This document shows, in pieces, positions 34,386 to 45,929 of a DNA stretch of 64,000 nucleotides; within the stretch, counting starts at the first letter, position 1; every line of letters starts with the position of its first letter. The notes under the pieces were generated by a model. It did no database searches, had not been told where the DNA came from, and worked only from the letters and a program-made list of their open reading frames with translations. Both the position numbers and the translations under genes were made by a program. Origin of the DNA: Hirudo medicinalis (taxonomy: Eukaryota; Annelida; Clitellata; Hirudinida; Hirudinidae); contig MPNW01000014.1 in the NCBI GenBank assembly GCA_011800805.1, forward strand, positions 300,744 to 364,743, given 5' to 3'.

Positions 34386-37111
34386 ATGACTTACTTAGAT
34401 GATACAGAAGGTTTGTTTAATCATTTCAATTGTGCTTTGACACTTTTAAAACAAATTAATTTTTTAAGATGGATCAGTGAAGAGCTACCCATTATGTTGC
34501 TCATATCGGCTAGTGCTAGCTCTAATTGGATTTTTCATGTTCTTCCATCTTTATGCCCAAAGAATTGGAATGTCAGTGGCAATTGTTTGCATGGTTAATC
34601 AGACTGCAATTGAAAAACTTTCTGACCAAGCTAATGGACATCATCTACTTTTTGACAACAATGAAACTGTTACCATGAACCAACCACAATGTTCTGTGTC
34701 TGCAACCAATGGAAATCATACTGTATTGGTTTGTAACATTTTTTAATGAATTTTTTATGTTATGATTTTTTATTTTTCAATTTTTTCAATAGCCTGTAAT
34801 CAGCCATAAATGTTTTTCACTAATAATAGGATGGTCCTTTTGTTTGGGAAAAGAGTCTTCAAGGTCACATACTTGGGTCATTTTTCTATGGTTATTTGGT
34901 CTCTCAAATTCCTGGAGGACTGCTGGCTGAACAGTTTGGAGGAAAATGGGTATTGGTTGGATCTCTTGGTTTGTCTACTGTTGCCACATTGCTCACTCCT
35001 TTGGCAGCACGCATTCATGTTGGATGTCTTATTTTCATCAGAGTTCTCTGTGGCATAGGCTCGGTGAGGAATGATGATTATTTTTTGACAAATATATTAA
35101 TTTGCAATTATTTATTTATTTCACAATTTCATATTTATTTATGAGTTATAAAATTGATACTTCTATTGAATTAGGGCACTTTATATCCTGCTATGCATGC
35201 CATGTGGGGACAATGGGCTCCTCCATTAGAGAGATCCACACTTTGTGGAGTAACTTATGCTGGTAAGAAGAAAGACAATCACTTTTTCTAAGAGCTGCAT
35301 TTTAACATGTGGGCATTGATTTTTATAGGTGCATTGATGGGTAATGTCATTGCTCTGCCTGTGTCTGGTTTGTTGTGCCAATATGGATTTTCTGATGGGT
35401 GGGACTCCATCTTCTACGTAATTGGTCGGTTTAAAAAGCTCAGGCTTAAATTATATTTGTTCAGTTCATTCTGGGTTAAACATATCTAAATTTTAATAAA
35501 CCATGACATTGAGACCAAGTTAATTGCATGACATGCCAAAGTGGTTTTGGTTTTGTACCTTTAAAAATTATGGGGGAAAACCCATTTGTTTTATCAATAG
35601 CATTTGAATTTTTATTTACCTATTTACACCTTCCAACATAGGGCAGCAGTCTCTTACCTATTTGGAAAAATATTACAAAATTAAGCTAAATGCAATGGGA
35701 AATCTAAATGAAATAGACAGAAAGAAAAACAAATGAAATATTTTTTATGTAAATAAAACAGCGATTAGACAATAAGGAATCTTGCTTCTGTGTCTTTTCA
35801 TATGGTCCATTCTTTGAAATGCCATTTTAAATATACTTAATGTTACTTAATGTGTTTTGGTCCTGAATAATTTTGTTGTTTTACTGAATTTCAATTATAT
35901 GCATACTTTTATTGACAGGGATATCATCTACGTTTTGCATTGTTATATGGAGTTTTATTACCAGCAACACCCCAAGTTTGCATCCAAAAATTTCATATGA
36001 AGAGAAGAATTATATTGTTAAGACTCTAAGAAATGAAGGTGCCAGCCAAACAAAAACAGATGTGAATAAATAATTGCATTTGTTAAACATTGAATTGTCA
36101 TAAGAAAAATATTTTAAAATTGTTTTAAGCTATGCAAAGTACCATGGAAAGCTTTCTTCACATCGGGACCTGTATGGGCAATTATTTTTGCCAATTTTAG
36201 CACTGATTGGGGACTTTATACATTCCTCACCAATATTCCTACATTCTACAAAGAAGTTCTATTTTTTGACATTCAGTCTGTAGGTTATCATATTTTAACT
36301 CACACAATCCAAATGATATTGAAACCAAGATCCAATTTGAATTTCTAGAATGGGTTTTTTTCTGCATTGCCGTTCCTGGGCCTATGGGCCGTGATGAATG
36401 TTGCTCCTATCGTTGCAGATAAACTCCAGTCCACCAGGGTTCTCTCTACCCTGGCTGCTCGAAGAATCTTCAACACCATAGGTTTGATTGCAGTTTGGAT
36501 TGTAACATGTGGTGGTTATAATTAATTTAAATGCTTGTTATGTAGGCCTTGTTGGACCAGCAGTGTTGCTCGTTGGTTTAAGTTTTTTTAACTGTACTCA
36601 AACTCTGGCTGCCGTGGTACTCCTAGTTCTGGCTGTTTCCTTGAGTGGCTTTGTTTTTGCTGGATATTTGGTCAACCATATGGATATTGCTCCACAATTT
36701 GCAGGAACTCTCATGGGACTTGCTAATGGTATTTCTGCTTGCACTGGATTTATAGCTCCATATGTTGCTGCAGTGATTACAAAAGATGTTAGTCACCCAA
36801 TAACTATGTTAGTATATTTGAGTCAATAATTCAGTTGCTATTCACCTTTTCAGCAAACTAGGGAATCATGGCAGATTGTGTTTGTCATAGCAGCTATAAT
36901 CTATGTGCTTGGAGCTATATTGTATTGCATTCTCTCCTCAGCTGAGATACAGCCTTGGGCTAGGGAAAAGTTGAAGGATATCAGTGTTTCTTTGGTGGAT
37001 GTGAAGAATGACATTTACAAACCCAAAAGCTTGAGTGATGGCAACAAAATTACTGATCCGATGTTGGCATCTGACAAGGAATCATCCACGTTGCAAAATG
37101 TGCCCGTTTGA
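34386..37111 (+). CDS. SLC17A5: Sialin-type SLC17 anion transporter
   Basis: Multi-pass major-facilitator transporter. The family exports sialic acid from lysosomes or moves other organic anions (glutamate, urate, phosphate). The model gives 542 residues with about twelve membrane segments. Family marks: [10 protein letters not shown] after the first helix, an extended Asn-rich first luminal loop with several N-x-S/T sites, [62 protein letters not shown] and [17 protein letters not shown]. These fit sialin better than vesicular glutamate transporters. The tail is about 55 residues and hydrophilic. Exons: 34386-34410, 34469-34728, 34830-35063, 35175-35262, 35329-35424, 35919-36061, 36130-36279, 36349-36481, 36546-36787, 36854-37111; phases agree. 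The exact paralogue is not certain. Confidence 0.9.
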
Positions 37112-38277
37112 TAATTTTTTTTCATGTACTCACATTTTTTTTTGATTTTTTTGTTTTGTTTTGTTTTTTGAGCAAATTTATCATTTAGGCAAGTTTTGCT
37201 TGTAGGAATATTATTGCTTAATTGTTTGTGCTTTATTGCGCCATTTGACAAATTTTTCTTTTTTTTCAAGATATTTACTGTTATTTAAGAGTTAAGTTGT
37301 TCGTGTTAGGTGCCAATGCCTAGGTATTCTTTTTTTTTTGGATAATTGTTGAAACTTGCTAAGTTTAGAGTTTGACTTTGACATGACATTTGCTCATTTG
37401 CTAGTATTTATCTTGTTTTCAGATTTTGTTTATGATCCATAAGTCGGTAATTACTTTGAAATATAGGTATGGTTTTAAAAGTTCTTTTCCCAAGTTTCGT
37501 TGACCTCCTCAGCTATGTATACATAGCATTACTATTATTATTTTGTGGTCTTGAAGTTCTGTTGAACTTCTCTACTCTAATCAAATCTTATTAGTAAGAT
37601 TTGTTTGTTATGAGTTCCTTGATCTTAAACTGATGTATTAATTGATGTCTAAGATTTTTGCTTTATTGTTAGGCGAACACGTTTCCGTTAGCAGTGTCAC
37701 GACACAAACATGTCTCTTGTGGGATGTGCAATGGCCTCCCAAACTTTTTTTTTAGCCCTTGCGCATTTCAGGCCACTGATCCAATTGATGTAATACACGA
37801 TTGGCCTAGTTAAGTTGTTTATTGATGTGGTTAAGTTTTTAATTAAATAAGGAAATAGTCTTTTCAGGTTTTTCCAGCGCTTATGTTGCTCCACGGAGTT
37901 TTTGCAGTGCGCTGTCTCAGCTTTATGAAGTTATTTGTGCGCAACGGTCATCGAATCCCTCAGTCAGGAAGTCAATGCAGAGTTAGATATTAAGAATGCG
38001 AAATGACCTGTCTCGGCCTTTTCAGCTGGCCATCTATTGCTTTGGGTTATTTAGTAATATGTTAAGTAATAAAGTTCGACGATTTGGAGTTTTTAGACGA
38101 TTAGGAAGATCGACGATGTTCCCAAATTTCGTGGTGATCTGCGCTTGTTTAACAATCCTGTTGTGAAATATGCATTTAAAAAGTCAGCAGATGATATTAT
38201 CCACACTTCTACCGGTTTTCATTCATTTTCTACATCTATGCTAACTCAATTGTTTTTGAGTTTGAATATCTTCTTCA
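37112..38277. other. Convergent 3' regions, SLC17 / 485-residue gene
   Basis: T-rich 3' UTR-like sequence. No AATAAA close to the SLC17 stop; one occurs at 38068. Nothing else identified. Confidence 0.45.
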
Positions 38278-40059
38278 CTACATCACTAGACACTTTTGCT
38301 GCAAAAAAGTAAGTTTTTGTTAAAATATATATCGTGATGTCACAAAACATATGAAATTAAATACCTTTGATGAGCTTTTCTTTTTACCGGGTTTTTCCTC
38401 ATCCTGGGAAGTTGCTTCTTCAATCTTTAGGCTCGAGTTGTTTGTTCCTTCGATGTAAGACACCGAAGGAGAACCGCTTGAAACTTCAGACTCTTTATTT
38501 AGTTTCCGGAAAGCGATTAAAGTTACTTTATTTCCTGGTCCATCTTTCGAAATAGGTTCTTGGACAGGGCCTGTAAGTTTTGATAAATCATCAGTCAGAG
38601 CTTCTCCGGCGTCGAGTTCATAATATACTCCCTCTTGTATTGGTAGATCAGTGGACGCTGTTGTGTCCTTATTTCCGTTTTCCTTGGTCGTACCTGTCTC
38701 CAGGAAATCATATTTTGACATGACGTATTCTGTAACAGAAGATACTTATAATGTTAAGAAATTAGATGCTACGCTCATAATATTCATTTTAATTTTTTTT
38801 TAATTTAATTTAATCTTCTCACTTACGTGTTTCATCATCGTAATCTTGCTTCTGAAATTCCTGACTTTCTTCTCTTGCAGGCTCTCGACCAACACTAATT
38901 TTCAAATCAAGAATGTCTTTATTGAAGCTTTCGAACTCCTGCAAGATATCATTAAGAACTTGTTCATGAGTTAGTTCATCCGATGTTGATTTCTCTTGCT
39001 TTTTGTCACGGGACGTGGTTTCACAAGTAACCTTTTCTTCACTTGAGTAACTTGATGACTCATTTTGACGAACATTGATAATGTCTTTACATTCATTTTC
39101 TGGAGAAGATTCGACATTTTCCCAATATTTCAGTAAGTTCCCCGTATGTCCGGTTTTTGGAACTTGTTCTTCAATAACATCACAGTTCCGGACGATGTCA
39201 TTTTTTAACTCCGTGGGATTGTTTTCAGCCAGTACAAGGACTTGATTTAATTGTTTTTCTAACCTTGGTAGCAAGTACTCGGTATCTTTAGCGTCGTCTT
39301 GTTTCTTTTCTCTGAGAGGGGAACTGCGTGGTTCGTTTTTGAAAGCGTGTGATCTTTGGTCATTCGTTTCTCGTGCAATCATTTTATAATCGAGTTTGGA
39401 CTCTTGGCATTTCGTGGAAGGAAGGGTATCGTTTAAGGAGTTTCTGTGCGCTTCTTTGGATGGTTCGATTCTAGAGCATTCATCCTTCTCAGGCAGAAAG
39501 TTGGATAGTTTGTGTGCAATGGTCTGAGAGCCCCAATCAGCAAATATTATGTCGAGGTTTGCATCTCTTTCTTCATTTGAAATGATCGAACAGCGGGAGG
39601 TCAACGAATTGATTTGAATTCTTGGAACTTCCACAACTTGATGTTTGACTCCAGAATGGTTCTGGGGAAAATCAAAAGATTCCCAACATGAAGACCCCGT
39701 GGGATTCTTACTTCCTCTTAAAATGTCCTGACGAACGTCTGACGTGTTTTTCGTTTCACCATTTTTGTTCGTTTCGTTGTTGCAGCTCTTAATGTTGATC
39801 TTTGGCTTCGGAGGAGGAATCGGTGGTACACGAGCAACTTCTTTCTGAGTTGAATTTATTGAACGAATCACAGCCTTCGAATAACAACATGATATTGTGA
39901 TTAAATTTGAATGTGAAGTCTTCGAACATTATATGTGGAGTATTTAATAACCAGTGTAGCCTTATTAGTCGCACAGGATATTTAAAGATTTAATTGACTA
40001 ACCAATATTATTAAAGCAAGGTAAATGAAACCTACTCGGTGACCTTCATTGTTATCCAT
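38278..40059 (-). CDS. Unrecognised 485-residue disordered protein
   Basis: I do not recognise this gene. Four exons keep phase: 40059-40036 (MDNNEGHR), 39874-38827, 38729-38365, 38298-38278. It is rich in Glu, Lys, Ser, Asp and Asn and looks mostly disordered. Features: a Pro-rich RVPPIPPPKPK near residue 22, which could bind an SH3 domain; short acidic-hydrophobic helices (LLPRLEKQLNQVLVLAE and HEQVLNDILQEFESFNKDI); GVYYELDAGEALTDDLSKL; and a Lys/Ser-rich end, KPGKKKSSSK. No signal peptide or membrane helix. One exon of over 1 kb is exceptional in this window, where exons are usually 60-250 bases. Composition suggests a scaffold or regulatory protein; function unknown. Confidence 0.7.
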
Positions 40060-41042
40060 GTCGTCAGATACCTAAGAACTTGTTGATTACAACTATTAAC
40101 ATTTAATTAGCATCAAGACTCCGGAGCGAAAGAAAGGTGTTTTTAAGAGATGAGTGTTTACTCCTGCAGCCAGCCTCCATGCATACCGAACATATAAAGC
40201 CTACAAAATCTGCAGCAGCCGTTGTAAATTGAGTCCTTGTTTACAACTCGGAAAGTTTGATACGAAGATGAACTGCCCACATGCACAACTCTACAACTAG
40301 AATTTCTCCTTTCAAATTCTTCAAAGGCGCCAAGTTGGCGGTTTATTGAAGACTGAGATTTGTATTTGGATGAAAGCTTAATAATAATGAATATTAAAAT
40401 ATTGCAATACATGATTTTAATAAGATTGGAAAATGTAAGATATTTGTGTTCCAGTATCACTTTTTAAAGACATGTCACAGTATTTAATTTTGTTGGCTCC
40501 AAATAGTCGTAATAATTAATATTTAGCTCGTGTCTAAGTGTGGTGATAAATTCTGATTGCATAAGGAAATGAGGCGAGTTATTTTTATCCTATGTTCAAA
40601 TTTATTTAAAAATCTGATCATGGCCATTCATCAACTGCTCGGGATTCAAAATACAAGCTGCATGCGAAAATATGTCTTCAAAGGTTTAAAATAGCACATG
40701 TTTCAGATGACGAGTCATGGGAATCCGTTCTGAACATTTATAATTGAAATAAGATATGATAGGTCTGTAATAACCATACTATCAGCGACTTTACATGTAC
40801 TTCTTGAATTTTTTTAACAATATATTCATTTGTAAAATATTTATCATGATGCAAAAAATTGGCGGTAAAAATTATTTTTGACATTAGAAAACGATATATA
40901 AAACCCATTAATGGGAGATACTTCTGCCTTTATGAAATTGAACATTACTGTATATAAAATATTTTTTTAAAGCACATTTTCAGTGTTGGATTTTTTTTAG
41001 AAGAGTTTTGCTTTCTGAAAAGATTTTGCAGATTGTGACTGG
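40060..41042. other. Intergenic, no gene found
   Basis: AT-rich. Only short, biased open frames on both strands. No element recognised. Confidence 0.45.
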
Positions 41043-41225
41043 CAGTGTTGTAAAAAGTACTGTTCTTCAGTACTTAAGTAAAAGTACAAGTAACACCTAT
41101 AAAATTTACTTAAGTAAAATTACAAGTATTTGTTAAAAAATATATTCAAATAAAAGTAAAAACCAAAAGCAAAGACCAAAAAAGTATCGCCATTTCATAG
41201 TTACTTTAAAAGTAAAAAGTATAAG
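41043..41225. mobile_element. hAT-like transposon terminus (partial)
   Basis: Begins CAGTGTTGTAAAAAGTACT, followed by repeated AAGTAAAAGTAC/AAGTAAAATTAC blocks. A CAGTG start with AAAAGTAC subterminal repeats is typical of hAT elements. I did not find the matching opposite end or an 8-bp duplication, so this is probably one end of a decayed copy. Confidence 0.4.
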
Positions 41226-41284
41226 AACTGAAGCTGTTTTGTAATATCTGGATAGCATGAAATAGGAGGTCATGTAAGGCCCCT

Positions 41285-41437
41285 AACATAAATCTGTTGG
41301 CAGACAGAAGTGGGCCGCGACTGGCGGCAATAGCATCGCCAGATTTGGGCTTCGTGTGGCCCGCACATATGGCACCTCCGCATTTCATGTTGGCGCGCCA
41401 ACAGCGAGCCCGCGCGAAAAAAAACCATGCCTTTCCT
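41285..41437. other. Small GC-rich island with palindromes
   Basis: A block of about 150 bases with many CG and GC steps in AT-rich surroundings. It has a perfect 12-bp palindrome, TTGGCGCGCCAA (41390-41401), and a hairpin with arms CTGGCG (41321-41326) and CGCCAG (41337-41342). It may be the interior of the neighbouring hAT-like remnant or a separate insert. Confidence 0.4.
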
Positions 41438-41555
41438 GCTATTTGGGTAGTCATTCGTCAACCACCTCATGCTATTTTATTGTGATCAAACATCATTACG
41501 TCATGTTTCAAATCTGGACTTATGTATAAACTGCTAAAACTACAAACTGTTACTA

Positions 41556-43378
41556 CCGTGTTTCCCCGAAAATAAGATAGTGTCTTATATTAATTTTTGC
41601 TCCATAAGAGGCTCTAGGCTGATTTTCGGGGGTGTCATATTTTCATGTTCAACAATCCACCAGCACATTTATTCATTTATGTTACACAAATTATTATGCT
41701 ACAAGAGGTAATGAGCATGTTTGTAAAAGTAATATTTTACAAGATTATTAGAAAACCCTTCAATTAAAGTATTTTTTTTTTTAAATTAGCCAAGTACAAT
41801 CATGTCATCTTCTTCTGGAACATCATTGTAAATCTCCAAACTCTGAATTCCTGCATGAATTTCTTGCGAATTCATTTCCTGTAGAACCATTGGTCCCAAT
41901 CTCTCATGTTTAGCAACAGAACTCTCCTTAAATGAGGACTTCTTGTCCATGTCCATGTACCATGTTTGTAGTGCATTGGCAATACAACTGTCAGTAATTT
42001 TAGACCATGAATTCTTAACCCAACTCACAATCTCTTGCAGGCTAGGCTTCACAAAGTTTCCACGCTGATTTATCTCCATTCTATTTCCGATGTAGTCATT
42101 GATTGCCATGTGCAAATGATCCTTGAATTGTTTATAGCAATATCAAGCATTTATAGGTAAGCAGTCATTCCTGATGGAATCATTATTTGATTGCTTCTTC
42201 TCTCTACAAGGAATCTCTTCATTTCTTTTGCGAGGTGAGTGCTGGCCGAATCCCAGATTAGCAAGACCTCTTTGGTCACCTCGCAAAACAAGCGGCAGCA
42301 TTAAATCGTCCCACTTCCTTAAAACTGCCTGTGTGCACCAAGATTTTTCGGTTTCAAGAACATAAATTCCTGAAATACATTCAATCTTTTCTTTCTTGCC
42401 CTTAGTGATGAATAGAGGTGAGGCTTTCTTTCCATCCAGACGAAATGCCAATATGCAGGTAACACGTGCCCTTTCATAACCAATGAATGGATGGAACATA
42501 GATTGATGTAGCACCCCTCTGATCAATTGTCAATTGAGATGGTTGACCCATAAACACTGCAGTTTCATCCATAGCAATCATGTTGGAGAGTTCGTTTTTT
42601 GGAAAAGTCGATGCCATCAACAAAGGACTTCACGTTTAACAACTTCAGCATCATCCAACCTGAACTTGGGTGTTGTCGATCTTCTTAAAGACAGTTCATA
42701 TCGCTGAAGGAAGCTATCCAAACCAGTGTTGTGATGCTTTGAATTCTTTTTGGGATATGTCCAGCTGTGGTGCTATTGCAAGAGCAAATGCTTGTATGTC
42801 AGCCCTGCACACAATCAAAGCCTTAGATCTCCTGTCAGCAATCCTTTCACAGACATTATCTTCCAAATAAGGAAATAATGGTTGCCGACCTGATCCACAC
42901 TTGCGCTTAGTATTTCCCTCGTCCACCCGTTGACTGAGGTCGTCATACTCAGCTCGCCATTTGCGGACCATTCGAATATCCAACTTCTTCTCTTTACAGA
43001 AAGCGATAAGATTCTTGTCCCGTGAGTCATCCATGAATCCTTTCTTGTACTCGATGGAATAACTTTTTCTTTGTGCACTATCTTGTCGAAATAATAATTA
43101 ATGGTAAAATACTTAAGACGTACTAAATTAAGATTTATAAACACAACCCGATGCACTGTAGACTGATTGGTCGTCTGTTTACCGCATCTGCTTACCCGCT
43201 TAGATAATTGCAAATAAATATAAATATAATTATCATTATCGGTATTTTATAATATTGATATTTCACTAAAATCATACTGATATTAATTTGATAACTTACA
43301 ATTCAATACATTAATGGATGTACGACCATAAATGCCTGTTGGCGATCTTAACTAGGGCTTATTTTCGGGGAAACACGG
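41556..43378. mobile_element. pogo/Tigger-like DNA transposon, 1.82 kb, degenerate
   Basis: Both ends are intact. The left end starts CCGTGTTTCCCCGAAAA and the right end is its exact inverted copy over 21 bases. Each end is flanked by TA (41554-41555 and 43379-43380), the target duplication of Tc1/mariner/pogo elements. It is inserted between the 485-residue gene and RTEL1. Inside, on the minus strand, lies a broken transposase. Ends of this general type occur in many animal genomes as far as I recall; the exact family was not checked. Confidence 0.88.
41786..43100 (-). pseudogene. Broken pogo-type transposase
   Basis: Minus-strand remnant inside the pogo-like element. 5' part, about 43100-42714: a helix-turn-helix DNA-binding region (SIEYKKGFM, VRKWRAEYDDL) followed by a CENP-B-like stretch (SGRQPLFPYLE). 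Then frame changes and stops; the catalytic core is still visible in pieces, with IAMDETAVF (first catalytic Asp) near 42590-42560 and a LAFRLDGKKASPLFI stretch near 42460-42400. 3' part 42115-41786 ends in an acidic tail and a stop. At least two frameshifts and several stops separate these pieces, so no functional enzyme is made. Confidence 0.8.
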
Positions 43379-45929
43379 TAACTAAGTAATAACATTCACA
43401 ATAATGAAAGTGTTTTTCTCAATCAATGTATAATGGATAGTCCTAAAGAAGTTACTGTTACGTTTTTTAATATAACTTAAATTAATGTAGTGTAACATAA
43501 ATATAATAAAGGAATTTAGGCTTATTCAATTCACAAATTATTCGATACTATATTGTATATTTTTTATTTTGAATTTCCGTATGGATGTTGAGATTTTTGA
43601 AGGTTTCTGGAGCCGTACAATTGTTAAATGCGCTATTTTCAAGCTCGTTGATTTCACATCAGGGGCGCCACCCACGATTTTTTCAGGGGATTTGATTTTT
43701 GAAGACCTTTTATTAGGTTTTTATCATTTGATAGATGATTTTTCTAATGTTATGCCGTTAGTATTTGTTAAATATCGAGATATCATTAAGTAAAACCAGT
43801 TAAAACATCAAAAAAGCATCCATTATATTTTTTTATTTAGCAATTTTTGGGGATTAGAACCCTGATGCGCCACTGTTTCACATAAAACTTTTACAGATTT
43901 AAAAGAATGGAGGCTCATTTTATTCACAAATTATTCTATGTTGTGTAATGGGTGGATCTTTTATTTTCCTTATGGTTATTGCAGTTTCGTATAAAATCAC
44001 AAAACCGATTGAAAAAAACTGAACGTTCACTTAAGAGTGATAAGGATGTTGATCATGATGAGAGATAGATTATCATCCATTTTGTAAGAGGATATTGAGA
44101 AGCTTAGTAATATTCCATACAAATTCGCGACATTTCATCACACGAGCAAGCCACCTTTAGTGAACTTTGATGTTCTTCGGTTCATTTCATGTTTATGAAC
44201 AAAAGAGCTTGCCGCAAATTGTTCTCATGACTTAAACATTTCTCCTCTTTCCAAATCCAAATGAATCTTAATTATCATTATCGATTTTCCAAATTTTCCG
44301 GTTGGGAACTCCTTAATTCAGAATTTAAAAGTTCACAATAAAATTAATGTAATTTTGTAAAACCAATCGCATCAAAGTTTTGTTAATTTGTGACGCTTGT
44401 GGCGGAAAAGTAACGAAGAGTTCCTATGTGATTGCTGCAAAACCAAAAACTATTTTTGTGAGCAGCCACAAGCCGCCATTCAATAAAGAGTCGTCGAGTG
44501 GGGTTCTGTGGTCGACATGAATTCATGTTATTTTGCTTAAATAAAAAACGTTGAATATTTTAAAGTCGTTACAAGGCCTAGAAAAATCAGCAAAAACTTT
44601 TTAAAAAATTGTTATGCAGTGTTTTTGGATACAAATATAAGAAACAATGACAAAATTAAAGATTTCAACGAAACTTTACGTGATGGGCAAATGTAAATGT
44701 GATTTTCGTGATCAGCAGCCAAAAACATATGAGGACGTACAGAATTCAAGAAGATTGTCATTCTCTATAAGAATTCGTAATAGGAAAAATGCATGAAAAT
44801 TTCCGTTTTGAGAATGTATCTAAGAATAAATATCGATTCATTTGTAATTCTTTATAAGTAAACCTTAGGCAATGATCAGACTCAATTAATGTATTAATAA
44901 AATTCAACAATATTACGTCATTATTGATCAAAAGAAAATTTACAACACTTAATTAATATATTGTAAATTAAAACAAAACATTATTTTCCACATACGTTTT
45001 AACTTTTAGGCTATTTGATGATGATGAGTTTGAACTCTGCTCTAATTGAACAAATCGAAAAATTCAGGAAAAAAAATAGATTAAAAGCCAACCTTTAGAG
45101 ATACAAATGCATGTAATATATTACAAGATTTGTAACAAATAGAGGTATTTGATAATTACATTTAATATATTATAATTTAGTGTTTATCGCGATTTTTAAG
45201 ATAAAAACAGGAATTTAGAATTGAGCAGATCAATTGTATAATATAATAATTTACATATTTAAAACCGCCTCAAAATTACTTTTTATAATATGTATAACTT
45301 GTAATGTCGGCAATTTCAGGATTTATTAGTTATGTCATTTCCATACGTAAATTTTCACGGGAGATAACACCGTCTCCTTGATCAAATTGCTCTAAAGGAA
45401 TTTTGAAATATTGTCTATTTGTAAACAACAAATAGTATGTTAAAAATAATTTGGAATAATCGATTGACTGATTATCATTAAAATCGGTTAACCAGAATTA
45501 TAATATAATTTACCAATTAAAAAGATACAATTTTAATTTATTCAGTATTTGGAAATATGCACTTTTAAATAATTCCTATAAACAAAATGCAATTCTTTTT
45601 TAAATTAGTGTTAACATTTGCATTGACATTGGTTCATGAATAGCGCTAATTTTACTTTGATGTTTGAGTTTGTTTAGAACTAGTCGCTGGCTTATTCTGC
45701 TCTTGTTATTACTTAGGATTCTAACTTGACACTGCTTTGCGCGCGGGAAATTCATTCAATTTCAAGCCAATTTTATTAAATCAATCGTAAGATTTATTTG
45801 AGCTTTGATTTATCACCTACGATGATTCAAGTTATGATCTTCAATATCATTTTCTCATGTCCGGGTATGGATTGAATGGAATTGCTAGCACAATTTTAAA
45901 GTTATATATTTTGATTTAGAGGAGTCAAA
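43379..45929. other. Intergenic, no gene found
   Basis: 2.55 kb of strongly AT-rich sequence upstream of RTEL1. A 74-codon frame at 43569-43793 has no recognisable similarity. The RTEL1 promoter should lie at the right end. Confidence 0.5.

Noticed and set aside
41270..41485. Short genes on both strands in the GC-rich island
   Set aside because: Open only because GC-rich sequence lacks stops; no start context, splice signals or similarity.
43569..43793. 74-codon frame in the intergenic region
   Set aside because: No similarity, no neighbouring exons, AT-rich composition like the background.
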